A DNA stretch of 43,595 nt from Microbacteriaceae bacterium (GCA_014377425.1 JACMPQ010000009.1:1-43595), one strand, 5' to 3'. Positions 1-7,719 are shown, numbered from the stretch's first letter. Translations and numbers: made by a program. Notes: generated from the sequence alone by a model not told the origin.

Positions 1-2
1 CA

Positions 3-116
3 CCCCTCGACCTCGTGGATGGCGCGGCCCGGGTCTACGACCCGATCGTGCGGGGCGAGGCGGGCGAAGACCTGTTTGGCGTGTTTTTGAAGGACTACCA
101 GCCCGCCGACTGGTAG
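3..116 (+). CDS. C-terminal end of an unidentified protein (5' truncated by window edge)
   Basis: The only open frame entering from the left edge ends at a TAG at 114-116 and gives about 37 residues ending in [15 protein letters not shown] do not recognise the family. The frame is believable because its last 14 residues recur, 11 of 14 identical, at the end of a second short frame at 4352-4423, with mostly synonymous differences in the DNA. A small stem-loop at 124-140 follows the stop. Function cannot be assigned from the tail alone; the upstream sequence is needed. Confidence 0.6.
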   Translation, partial: PLDLVDGAARVYDPIVRGEAGEDLFGVFLKDYQPADW

Positions 117-123
117 CGGCACC

Positions 124-140
124 CTCGCGTGTTACGCGAG
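124..140 (+). terminator. Small stem-loop after the truncated first gene
   Basis: A perfect 7-bp stem (CTCGCGT / ACGCGAG) with a 3-nt GTT loop starts 8 bases after the stop codon at 116. There is no clear T-run, so it may be a weak terminator or a 3' stabilising hairpin. Confidence 0.4.
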
Positions 141-347
141 AGACCATTCATTGTCTGTTGGCCCTGCACCCACACAGTCTTGCGAATCGCCGAAGTTAAA
201 GGTGCAGACTTCCGCGCCGGTCGGTGTGTCCACACTGGTCAACGACCAGCGGTACTTGAGCCGTCTTGTCGGCCCATAGGATTGCCAAGATTCGCCCACC
301 AAAGCTTCCCTGATACCTCGACAGCGGAAAGACGTGCAACTTCTTCT

Positions 348-2033
348 ATGAAAAAACTCATTGTTGCGAGCGTGATTATTGCCTTGGGGGCGTCGCTCAT
401 TGCAGGCCCCGCCGCATGGGGTGCCACGGCATTAGGAGCACCCATACCCGTAGGTCATCGTTCCACGGCACTCAAATTCTCTCCAAACGGGAAAATCGCC
501 TATGTGGCCAATTACGCAGACAACACCGTGTCTTCGATTAACGTCACTTCTGGCCGAGCGAATCCTCCTATTCCGGTTGGAGTTGGGCCATTCTCGATAG
601 CGTTTGCCCCGAATAGCGCTTCGGCGTACGTGGTAAACCGTGACGACAATAGTGTTTCTGTCATCGATGTCGACAGGGCAATTGCGACATCCACTATCAA
701 AGTGGGTAGAGAGCCAATATCGATCGCGCTCACCAAAGACGGTGCGACGGCCTATGTTTCGAATTTTAGCGATGACACAATCTCGGTGATTGATTTAGCA
801 ACTGGAGTCACTCGGTCGCTCATCAGCCAAAAATCTCCCGGAATCATCACGGTCAGCCCAGACAACAAATTTCTCTATATCGCCACCAACTATCTAAGTG
901 AAATAACAGTTATCGACACTAAGTCAAATATGTCTGTAAAAACTATATCACTCTACGTCCCGACGACTTCAATAGCGTTGAGTCCAGACGGAACCGTGCT
1001 CTATGCTACCAACGAACGCCTCAATTCAATCACGATCGTCGACGTCACTAAAAGCGTGATTCGTTCGACGGTTCAATTAGATTCATATGCGTACGCGATA
1101 GATTTCAGCCGCGATGGTAAGACCGCCTATATTGCTGGTGATTTTCCCGATCTAGCTGTAGTCAATGTGGCCTCTAGTAAACTTGAAACTCCGATTCGCT
1201 CCGGAACGCCTTGGTCAAATTTGATCACAGTGAGTCCGAATGGCGTCATGGCATACGTTGTTAGCGGAACCGAAGTAAATGTTGTCTCTTTCACTGATGA
1301 CCCTCACTTCACGGCTATCAGCCCACCCTCAGGCACGGTTGGCACCGCCTACAGTTACCAGATCACGACCTCCGGATCATCCCCGAGTATTTTTAGCGCT
1401 CCCTTCATGCCGGCAGGTCTGACGTTAACTCCGCAGGGTTTAATATCTGGGATTCCTTCGCCCTATCTCGGTGATACGACCTTTAGGGTGACCGCGACAA
1501 ACCGTGCCGGTACGGTCTATAGTCCGCGCATTACCATATCTATAACTGATCCAATCCCGCCTCCATCAGCAGCGGTTTATCGTTTTTGGAGTAAAATAAA
1601 CGGCGCTCATTTTTACACGATCAGTACTACCGAGCGCGACGAGGTAATTGCCAGATATCCGGGTGCGTGGGCCTACGAAGGTGCAGTTTACGACGCCTTC
1701 ACCACCCAAGTCGTCGGCACTATTCCCCTGTACCGTTTCTGGAGCAACTCTCTCGGAAGCCATTTTTATACTGCCGATCCGAAAGAAAAAGTGCAGGTTA
1801 TTGCTACTTGGCCTGACGTTTGGCAGTACGAACAGGTTGCGTATTACGTCTATCCGTTGGAAACGACAATCCCACACACAACTCCCGTCTACCGGTTTTG
1901 GAGCCCTCGTTTCCGAAAACACTTTTATACTGCCAGCCAAAGCGAGTGCGATTCAGTGGTCGCAATATGGTATAAAGTCTGGTCACTGGAGGGAGCACGC
2001 TTCAAGGTGCCCGCCACAAATGGAGCGCCTTAA
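348..2033 (+). CDS. Secreted YVTN beta-propeller protein with Ig-like domain and three VYRFWS/HFYT (DUF5648-type) repeats
   Basis: About 561 residues. The ATG at 348 is chosen because it opens a Sec signal peptide (MKKLIVAS..., hydrophobic core, then AWGATA). The frame is open from 129, but those 73 extra residues look non-coding. Residues about 30-320 hold seven or so YVTN/NHL-like blades (GKIAYVANYADNTVSSINV, SAYVVNRDDNSVSVIDV, AYVSNFSDDTISVIDL). Then comes a putative-Ig (He_PIG-like) domain of about 80 residues (SGTVGTAYSYQI...PAGLTL...GLISGIP). The C-terminus has three repeats of about 45 residues, each with VYRFWS or LYRFWS, then HFYT, then W.YE or W.LE, matching the DUF5648 repeat. It probably acts outside the cell in binding or adhesion; no enzyme motif is seen. 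Base composition is more AT-rich than its neighbours, which hints at transfer. Confidence 0.85.
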   Translation: MKKLIVASVIIALGASLIAGPAAWGATALGAPIPVGHRSTALKFSPNGKIAYVANYADNTVSSINVTSGRANPPIPVGVGPFSIAFAPNSASAYVVNRDDNSVSVIDVDRAIATSTIKVGREPISIALTKDGATAYVSNFSDDTISVIDLATGVTRSLISQKSPGIITVSPDNKFLYIATNYLSEITVIDTKSNMSVKTISLYVPTTSIALSPDGTVLYATNERLNSITIVDVTKSVIRSTVQLDSYAYAIDFSRDGKTAYIAGDFPDLAVVNVASSKLETPIRSGTPWSNLITVSPNGVMAYVVSGTEVNVVSFTDDPHFTAISPPSGTVGTAYSYQITTSGSSPSIFSAPFMPAGLTLTPQGLISGIPSPYLGDTTFRVTATNRAGTVYSPRITISITDPIPPPSAAVYRFWSKINGAHFYTISTTERDEVIARYPGAWAYEGAVYDAFTTQVVGTIPLYRFWSNSLGSHFYTADPKEKVQVIATWPDVWQYEQVAYYVYPLETTIPHTTPVYRFWSPRFRKHFYTASQSECDSVVAIWYKVWSLEGARFKVPATNGAP

Positions 2034-2237
2034 AACATCCTCGGAATCCATTTATCTGACGATGCAGCTGCGGGCCGCGCTACCGCCTGAACGCTCCAAT
2101 GGATCGCGAATCTTGAAACACGACTACCAGCGACCCTGCGCGACAAGCTAGTCTGCGCGGCGTTTCCGGGTTGTCGAAGAACCCTTGGTAGCATTCCGAA
2201 ACGAGCCACTCCGCAGGTGCAGACAGAGCTCGGTTAG

Positions 2238-2260
2238 TGACAAACCCCCGTGGTTTGTCA
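2238..2260. promoter_or_regulatory. Perfect 9-bp inverted repeat just upstream of the sigma factor RBS
   Basis: TGACAAACC and GGTTTGTCA form a perfect 9-bp stem around a 5-nt CCCGT loop. It ends 5 bases before the AAGGAG ribosome-binding site of the sigma gene. No T-run follows, so a terminator is unlikely. It is either an operator or a 5' leader hairpin that could affect translation of the sigma factor. Confidence 0.5.
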
Positions 2261-2277
2261 TAGCTAAGGAGTAAGCG

Positions 2278-2832
2278 TTGAGCGAGGAACGCGGGCTGCG
2301 GTCACTCGTGGAGCGCGCGGCGAATTCCGATCCCGATGCTTGGGAAAAAATATTTCGGCGGTCGCACGCAAAACTTTTCTTCTACGCCCGGCGTAGAACG
2401 TCTTCGGTGCACGTGGCAGAAGACGCCGTGAGTGAAACAATGGTGCGAGCAATGGAACAGATCAACCGCTTCACCTGGAGCGGTGCCGGCTTTGACGCGT
2501 GGCTGTTCGGCATCATGCGAAATGTGGTTCTCGAGGGCTACCGTTCCGACGCAAAGGCTCGGCGTGATCGATATTTCGTGCCCGAACACAGCACGCGTCT
2601 CGACCCGCTTGCGACGGTGGAAGCTCTCGACGATGCCGAATACATGCGGCGAGCTTTTTCGCAACTGTCGCGCAGCGAACAGGAAGTACTCGAACTGAGA
2701 GTGGTCGCAGAACTTAGCTCTGACGGGGCTGCCGAGGTATTAGGGAAAAAACCGGGGGCGGTGCGCATGGCCCAGGCTCGCGCGCTCGATCGGCTACGGA
2801 ATTTTCTGACGGAGGTAGATCGTGGCGACTAA
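2278..2832 (+). CDS. ECF-type RNA polymerase sigma factor
   Basis: 184 residues. The TTG at 2278 is supported by AAGGAG about 7 bases upstream. Region 2 is visible at about residues 20-90 (AEDAVSETMVRAMEQINRF, then FDAWLFGIMRNVVLEGYR). Region 4 is at about 125-180 (FSQLSRSEQEVLELRVVAEL, then the helix-turn-helix AAEVLGKKPGAVRMAQARAL). There is no region 1 or 3, as expected for an ECF factor. The stop overlaps the anti-sigma start by 11 bp, so the pair is translationally coupled. Such factors direct RNA polymerase to stress or envelope genes when the anti-sigma releases them. Targets cannot be read from the sequence; the neighbouring secreted-protein genes are candidates. Confidence 0.92.
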   Translation: MSEERGLRSLVERAANSDPDAWEKIFRRSHAKLFFYARRRTSSVHVAEDAVSETMVRAMEQINRFTWSGAGFDAWLFGIMRNVVLEGYRSDAKARRDRYFVPEHSTRLDPLATVEALDDAEYMRRAFSQLSRSEQEVLELRVVAELSSDGAAEVLGKKPGAVRMAQARALDRLRNFLTEVDRGD

Positions 2833-3469
2833 TGACGAGATAGTCGATCGGCTCCGCGACGCGCTCATTTCCGTCGCGCCAATCGAACCTAGACCCGCGG
2901 ATATCGCACGAATCCGTGCCCTTGCCGCGGCACGCGCCGACAGAACGTCGTCTGGCGGTTCTTTCTCTCCCACAGCCGAAATCGTTCGCGCTGTGCTCCC
3001 TCTGCGTTCCCGGCGGACTGCACAGGTCTTGGCGATCGCCGCCAGCTTGGCTGCAGGTTTCGCTATTGGCTCGCAGGTGGAATCTGTTGTTATCGGCAAT
3101 GCCAGGGCGGGAATAACCGAGTTCGATCAGTCGATCGCTGATGCGAGCGGCGGCAGCGTGACAGTCGAAGGGTGCCTAGCGGGCATCGGCCGAATCATCG
3201 ACCTGTCGTCCTCTGATCTTCCCATCCTGCCAAAGGGCAGGTTTTATGAGGTGTGGTTCGTCGGGCCCGGTGACACCCCGCAGTCTCAGAATCGCATTTC
3301 GGCCGGCACATTTCATCCCGATCAAGCCGGGAAAACGAGAGTTGTCCTCACGGCTGCCGTCGACCCCCGGCTCTATCCCACCATCGTGATCACCGCCGAA
3401 CCGGGCGACGGCAACCCCGCTCCGTCCAGCACCGAAGTTCTTCGGGGACAGCTCAAAATCATCAACTAA
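2822..3469 (+). CDS. Membrane anti-sigma factor, RskA-like
   Basis: 215 residues from the GTG at 2822, with GGAGG just upstream inside the sigma gene. A cytoplasmic N-terminal region of about 60 residues would bind the sigma factor; no HxxxCxxC zinc motif is present. One membrane helix lies at about residues 62-85 (AQVLAIAASLAAGFAIGSQV). The outer part (about 110-215) matches the RskA C-terminal domain: GRFYEVWFVGPG, then SAGTF, then VVLTAAVDPRLYPTIVITAEP. It probably holds the co-transcribed ECF sigma at the membrane and releases it after regulated proteolysis. That mechanism is known for the family and inferred here. No site-1 or site-2 protease gene lies nearby. Confidence 0.88.
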   Translation: MATNDEIVDRLRDALISVAPIEPRPADIARIRALAAARADRTSSGGSFSPTAEIVRAVLPLRSRRTAQVLAIAASLAAGFAIGSQVESVVIGNARAGITEFDQSIADASGGSVTVEGCLAGIGRIIDLSSSDLPILPKGRFYEVWFVGPGDTPQSQNRISAGTFHPDQAGKTRVVLTAAVDPRLYPTIVITAEPGDGNPAPSSTEVLRGQLKIIN

Positions 3470-3490
3470 CCGTCCGTCCCGGTCAATGAC

Positions 3491-3531
3491 GTTGAAATGC
3501 GGGAATTGCGCATGCAATTCCCGCTTTCAAC
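3491..3531. terminator. Strong long hairpin, probable bidirectional terminator
   Basis: An 18-bp stem (left arm 3491-3509, right arm 3514-3531) with one bulged T surrounds a 4-nt GCAT loop. The outer part is A/T-rich (GTTGAAA / TTTCAAC). It lies between the convergent anti-sigma gene and the minus-strand secreted-protein gene, so it probably ends transcription from both. Confidence 0.75.
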
Positions 3532-3582
3532 AACCAAAGCGTTGGTGCGGCCGCTCCTATCGCAGCTTCACCCCAGACGGTG

Positions 3583-4236
3583 TTACCAGCGTCCGGAATA
3601 TCCGCCACCGCTGAAGTTGCCCTTACCGTCGGCGCTCCAGTGAATACGAATAGTGCTCTTGTTCCATTCGTCGGAGCATCCGTCGGCGTCCCGATCGGAG
3701 CACCAGGTCAGGTACTGGGTGCCCGCCATTCCCGTGTTGTTCAGCCGAGCGTGAAACTCGAGATCGCCGGAAATCCCCTTGGTCTGGTAGCCAGACTGGA
3801 AGCAGAGATCAGCTCGACCGTCGCCGTTTCTATCCCGTAAACTCGCCGCCTTGGGTCCGGCGTTGTCAGGGTCAGGACAGGCCGAAATGGATCCAACGCC
3901 TCTCGACTCGACGCTCGCGGGACCGTCTACCTTCTTCCCGTTGCGATCCAGGAAGCACGCGTCATTGTGAACGTTTTTCGTGCCCGTTCAGATGGGGCTG
4001 AACATCTGCTTGTCGTATTGGTCGGCGCGGAAGCAACTTGAGTTCGGGTCGACGTCGTTGTTTGCAGTCGCAGCTCCCATGTCGGGGTTGATGTAAGTAA
4101 CTGCCTTGCCGTCGCTGGAACCGTAGTAACTCCCGCCGCCCCAACTTCCGTAAGCGTTGGCTGCACCAACCGGGCCGGCCAATAGCGCTGCAGTGGTAAG
4201 GCCGACAAGTAGGCGTCGGGTTGTCGTGGGTCGCAT
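3583..4236 (-). pseudogene. Secreted six-cysteine protein with Ca-binding-like loops, interrupted by one in-frame TGA
   Basis: Reading from the ATG at 4236 (GGAAGG ribosome-binding site, 8-base spacer), the frame gives a signal peptide (MRPTTTRRLLVGLTTAALLA, cleavage near ANA) and 82 residues to a TGA at 3988-3990. The same frame then stays open for 134 more codons to a TAA at 3583. The downstream part is protein-like: it has five cysteines against one before the stop (six in all), two acidic loops of the DxNxDGxxD kind (DRNGDGRAD, DRDADGCSD) and a Gly-rich end (GNFSGGGYSGRW). A single base change, most simply CGA (Arg) to TGA, explains it. I do not recognise the family. It is either a recent nonsense pseudogene or a readthrough gene. 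Confidence 0.75.
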
Positions 4237-4351
4237 CGTGAATACCTTCCATTCATTTGGGGGTTGTCAGCAGGCGAATCGGCGTCGAAACGCGTGCACT
4301 GTAGTTATGACGACCGGCACGCGGCTGTCACAAATTGACAGCTCGATCCAC

Positions 4352-4423
4352 AACCCGGCAGCCACCGAGAGCCAAGGCCTCTTCGGCGTGTTCCTCACGG
4401 ATTACCAGCAGGCTTATTGGTGA
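4352..4423 (+). pseudogene. Remnant repeating the C-terminal tail of the gene at the left edge
   Basis: The frame ending at the TGA 4421-4423 reads NPAATESQGLFGVFLTDYQQAYW. Its last 14 residues match the tail of the protein ending at 116 at 11 of 14 positions, in the same orientation. Upstream of about 4350 the similarity is lost and the DNA runs into the promoter side of the minus-strand secreted gene. The DNA differs mostly at third positions, so this is not a recent copy. It looks like the 3' scar of a paralogue. Confidence 0.55.
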
Positions 4424-4428
4424 GCGCA

Positions 4429-4450
4429 AGGGCTTTCACCGACTAGCCCT
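4429..4450 (+). terminator. Small hairpin after the tail remnant
   Basis: AGGGCT and AGCCCT form a 6-bp stem 5 bases after the remnant's stop codon. It is placed like the hairpin after the first gene, but there is no T-run. Confidence 0.35.
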
Positions 4451-4999
4451 GCAACGGGTACGAATTTATACCCTGAATCAGCGGACGTGTTTTAGCGAAC
4501 GGAAATATATTCACTACCAAATTGAGCCCCGCTATTTAGGCCTCATATCAGCCAGACCGACCAATGGCCTATACCCGATAATGACTGGACTTCCTCCGCA
4601 AATAACAGAACTATCGGAGCTCTTACCAATCTAAGCGATTCCAGAGTTTCTTTCAGTGACGAAGGACATCACGAATAAGTTCATAAAAAAGACCAATAGT
4701 TGCCCGGAAAATTCAGGTAACCCGCATTGAGGATCTACTAATGAGGACTGCATGAGCGATATTCGGGTATTTAACACAAAAAGGGTGACGCTTTCCAAAC
4801 GTGTGGCGTGAAGTGCTGGAAATTTTAATTTTCACCACGAGAAAAAACTATCTTAATAACGAAAGTACGCCCTATAAACGCAGTATGATTCAGCGACTTC
4901 ATCCTTCGTTCGGGTGCTCGCTGTACCTGACGATTAGCCAGTCGGTAGCGATCTGCTTATCGACGGTGCAGAGTCTCATTCGAATAGGAGCAAATCATC
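4451..4999. other. AT-rich gene-free stretch
   Basis: About 550 bp clearly richer in A and T than the rest of the window. Open frames here are short and have no ribosome-binding site or recognisable protein. No RNA gene, insertion-sequence end or long inverted repeat was seen. It may be decayed foreign DNA, and its right end must carry the promoter of the secreted gene at 5000. Confidence 0.5.
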
Positions 5000-5650
5000 A
5001 TGTCGGTTTTCCCAATGAAGTCTTCAGGCCTCGATGGCCGCACACCGATTAAGTCTGGTCGCCTGCTCGGCACCATCGTCGCGGCGTCAGTCATCGTCAG
5101 CGCGGGCTTGATGTTCGGTGGGTCGTCTGCCCTGGCCCAGGATATGTCCAACTCAGCCCCGACGGATTCGACGCAGGGCTCAACCGACTCCAACGGAACC
5201 AGTTCCTCGAGCATGCCTGACACGTCCGCTCCCGCCGACTCGTCCGCTCCCGCCGACTCGTCCGCTCCCGCCGACTCGTCCGCTCCAAGCGATCCCTCGG
5301 CGACGTCGATGATGATGAAAAAGCACGCGAGCAAGAAGTCCAGCGGCGCAAAGATGCACGGCACGAAGTCCTCCGGCACCAAGAGCACCGGCACCAAGTC
5401 CTCCGGCAAAAAGCAGCACGGTATGAAGAAGCACACTACGAAGAAGCAGCACAGCATGAGCAAGCACAGCACGAAGAAGCACAGCACGATGAAGCACAAC
5501 TCGAAGAAGCACAGTACGTCAACCGGCGGTACGTCAACCAACGGCACGTCAACCAACGGCACGTCAACCGGCGGCACGTCGTCGGATGGTACGCCGACAG
5601 ACACTACTTCTCCGCCCGCCCCGCCCGCAGACAATATGTCCAACGGCTAA
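5000..5650 (+). CDS. Secreted low-complexity Lys/His/Ser/Thr-rich repeat protein
   Basis: 216 residues. The ATG at 5000 follows an AGGAG ribosome-binding site; a second ATG at 5015 is possible. A signal peptide ends near residue 46 (SALAQD). The mature part has three zones: SAPADS six-residue repeats (18-bp DNA repeats at 5225-5286), a basic zone of about 70 residues with KKH, SKKHST and TKSSG units, and 15-bp repeats encoding TSTGG or TSTNG (5516-5575). It has no Cys or enzyme motif and ends in a Pro/Gly-rich tail. It could bind polyanions, wall polymers or metals through Lys/His; this is inference. The repeats make it prone to length change between strains. Confidence 0.75.
   Translation: MSVFPMKSSGLDGRTPIKSGRLLGTIVAASVIVSAGLMFGGSSALAQDMSNSAPTDSTQGSTDSNGTSSSSMPDTSAPADSSAPADSSAPADSSAPSDPSATSMMMKKHASKKSSGAKMHGTKSSGTKSTGTKSSGKKQHGMKKHTTKKQHSMSKHSTKKHSTMKHNSKKHSTSTGGTSTNGTSTNGTSTGGTSSDGTPTDTTSPPAPPADNMSNG
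5225..5286 (+). repeat. 18-bp tandem repeat, three full copies plus a partial
   Basis: Copies of TCCGCTCCCGCCGACTCG start at 5225, 5243 and 5261, with a partial copy at 5279. Each encodes SAPADS inside the secreted protein. The full copies are identical, which suggests recent expansion or continuing homogenisation. Confidence 0.9.
5516..5575 (+). repeat. 15-bp tandem repeat, four copies
   Basis: Four units beginning ACGTCAACC start at 5516, 5531, 5546 and 5561 and encode TSTGG or TSTNG. The middle two units are identical. Confidence 0.85.
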
Positions 5651-5699
5651 GCCCCCAAGATACTCGCTGCTCGGGCCGATAATTCGGGCCGAGAAATAG

Positions 5700-5749
5700 C
5701 CTCCGCGGTTAGCGTCGATAGTGATTACCAACGCTGACGCGGAGGTTTT
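5700..5749. terminator. Rho-independent terminator between convergent genes
   Basis: CCTCCGCG pairs with CGCGGAGG, and TTAGCGT with ACGCTGA (one G-U pair), with one bulged G and a 15-nt loop, followed by TTTT. It lies between the secreted repeat protein (+) and the alpha/beta hydrolase (-). Confidence 0.7.
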
Positions 5750-5794
5750 CGTGGTTTATTCTGAGTCATCGTGAACCGTACTCAAAAAGGAAGA

Positions 5795-6751
5795 TTATCT
5801 CCCGAGCCCGTCCACAAAAACTACGCTCGCTGCCGCAATCTCCGACCGAGCCTGATCGTGGCTAATGGTGGGTGAACCGTCGCCATCCTGCGGTCCGTAA
5901 TCCCCGAAGAAGGCATGAATCCCGCCCTTCACCACAAGATATTGCGTCGTCGCCGGAAGCGTCGGCTTCGCTGCGGCAATCTTGGCCGGCGTGGATAGGC
6001 CGTCGTTCGTTCCCGAAATTGACAGCACCGGAACGCTCAACTGGCTAATGTTCGTGGCGGGATAAGACGCGAAGAAGAGCAGCCCGACCACCGGATCGCG
6101 AGCGGCCCCGGCGAAGGTGTCGGCGTCGGTCGCCGCCACCAGTCCGCCCAGGGAGTGACCGCCAACAACCCAGCGGGTAACCGGATGATGCGCGGCCCGG
6201 GCCGCTGCGAACGCCCCGGTCGACAGAAAAGCTATCCCTAGGGGTTGCTTGGTGATCACTACCAAATGCCCCGACTCGGCCAATGGCCGAAGAATCGCCG
6301 CATAGGCCCGGGCGTCAACTCTGGCGCCGGGCTGAAAGAAGACCCCGACCGGGCTTTCAATACCGGTCGGGGTCATCAAAATTTCGGTCGCGTTCTCCCG
6401 CACAACCACCGCGCTGTGCGAGTTGAGGGCGGCGAGGGCCGGAGCTTCGGCCGCAGATGGCACCAGCCACCAAACCCCGGCAATTGGCACAGCGCTCAGC
6501 ACAATGAGCACGCCACGAACTGCTCTACGCCCGCGACGGGAAGATTCGGGCGAAGCAGATCGCCGCCACGATCGCACGGCTACCGCCACACTCACGATCA
6601 GCACTACAGCGAGCAGAATGCCGTACGCCGGATGTCCGTGTATCAACACCGACCCCGTCGCTAAAGCCGCGAGCACGGTGACGATCACCCCCAAAATCGC
6701 CATAATACGAGCGGCCCAGCGAAGGCCAAGATCAGTTCGAGTCATAGTCAT
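5795..6751 (-). CDS. Membrane-anchored alpha/beta hydrolase
   Basis: 318 residues. Three hydrophobic segments in the first 110 residues (about 15-35, 42-60, 78-98) anchor the protein; the hydrolase domain follows. The nucleophile elbow is GGHSLGG (Ser about residue 200). A strand plus acid (LSISGTNDGLSTP) and a late His (KGGIHAFFG) complete the Ser-Asp-His triad of the fold. VVFFQP-type and PLGIAF segments resemble the family often labelled alpha/beta hydrolase in actinobacteria. The substrate is unknown. Two ATGs two codons apart (6751, 6745) could serve as start. It stands alone between a terminator and the decayed SDR gene, which ends only 12 bp before its start. Confidence 0.82.
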   Translation of the reverse strand: MTMTRTDLGLRWAARIMAILGVIVTVLAALATGSVLIHGHPAYGILLAVVLIVSVAVAVRSWRRSASPESSRRGRRAVRGVLIVLSAVPIAGVWWLVPSAAEAPALAALNSHSAVVVRENATEILMTPTGIESPVGVFFQPGARVDARAYAAILRPLAESGHLVVITKQPLGIAFLSTGAFAAARAAHHPVTRWVVGGHSLGGLVAATDADTFAGAARDPVVGLLFFASYPATNISQLSVPVLSISGTNDGLSTPAKIAAAKPTLPATTQYLVVKGGIHAFFGDYGPQDGDGSPTISHDQARSEIAAASVVFVDGLGR

Positions 6752-6763
6752 GATGCTCGGATG

Positions 6764-7584
6764 CTACGGCCCGCAACTGATCGCAGCGATGGCGGAAGAG
6801 CCGGACACTATTTGCAGGAGAAAACGCACCAGCCCGGCAGAGTCGAGCATCTCGTAGCTCTGCCGCCCACCGAGGCGGTTGTTCGGCTCGAGAATGATCA
6901 CCTCTCCCTCCACGGGCAGCGCCACGCCGTGGATCCACCGTGGGCCGCCACCCGCGAGGAAGACCGCTGCCGCGGCAACCGCCTCGGCACGACCCACCCG
7001 CCGGGCCGACTGTATGCCGGCCGTCCTTTCCGCCAGAAACCTCGAGAAGGTTGCGGTGTGCGTAGGCGGGATGTTGAACGATCGAGCCATGATCGGCGTC
7101 ATCACCGGTCCCGGCAGGATGGCGTTCTCCCGGATACCGAGGATGGCGAACTCGGCTGCGGCCTGGCACACGATCTTGATCACCGCTTGCTTGGCAGCGG
7201 TGTAGCCGACCGTTGACGAGCCGCCCTGAAGTCCGGGTTGGCTAGCCGTAGTGATGATCGACCCTCCGGTGCCCTGGGTTCGATATCCAGAATCGAGGAC
7301 AGGTCTCCCCCGATGCCGGCGTTATTGAACATCACGTCGAGCTTGCCCTGCCTGTCTACGTCGTGCTGAACGAGCTCCGCGATCTCGGCCACTCGGTTGA
7401 CATCCGTCTGGAGGAACAACATGCGATCTCCGAGATGTTCAATGAGCGGTGCACCAAGCTCCGTCCGCAGCGAGCCCACCACCACGCGGGCCCCGGCGGC
7501 AACGAATGCCTCCACGCTCGCGAGTCCAATTCCGCTTGTCTCACCGGTGATCACGGCAACCTTTCCCGCCAGTTCGTCAGACAT
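6764..7584 (-). pseudogene. Short-chain dehydrogenase/reductase, inactivated by internal deletion and frameshift
   Basis: The first frame (ATG at 7584) has the SDR cofactor motif TGETSGIG and NNAG (FNNAGIGGDLSSILDIE) and then loses sense near 7270. The second frame picks up at GTGGSIITTAS, contains the YTAAK catalytic Tyr-Lys pair and LPGPVMTPIM, and runs to 6764. In an intact SDR, roughly 28-30 residues including the N-L-x-G helix lie between these blocks. They are missing here, and the deletion length is not a multiple of three. The gene is therefore broken, though both halves are otherwise clean, so decay is recent. It is divergent from a zinc dehydrogenase that also has an internal deletion. 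Confidence 0.85.
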
Positions 7585-7699
7585 TTGACTACCCGCTGGC
7601 CCGGTCTCGAAGCCCTGTCCGAGGTGCTGCTGGGGTGGGGATCATTGTGGTCTCTCTACATTTCTGCTTCTCGGATGCCGGGAAGGAAGTGACTCGGAG

Positions 7700-7719
7700 A
7701 CGACCGAACGTTTGGTCGT
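7700..7719. promoter_or_regulatory. 20-bp near-perfect palindrome, operator-like
   Basis: ACGACCGAAC and GTTTGGTCGT are inverted repeats with one mismatched pair, centred between the divergent SDR and dehydrogenase genes. Size and symmetry fit a TetR-family operator. No TetR gene is in the window. Confidence 0.5.

Noticed and set aside
2041-2151. A third possible tail copy (ILKHDYQRPCATS) downstream of the propeller gene
   Set aside because: Only DYQ and a 10-base match are shared with the tails at 116 and 4423; the LFGVF block is missing, so chance is likely.
3988-3990. Selenocysteine at the in-frame TGA of the secreted protein
   Set aside because: No selenoprotein family resemblance and no convincing SECIS-like hairpin immediately after the TGA; a CGA to TGA mutation is simpler.
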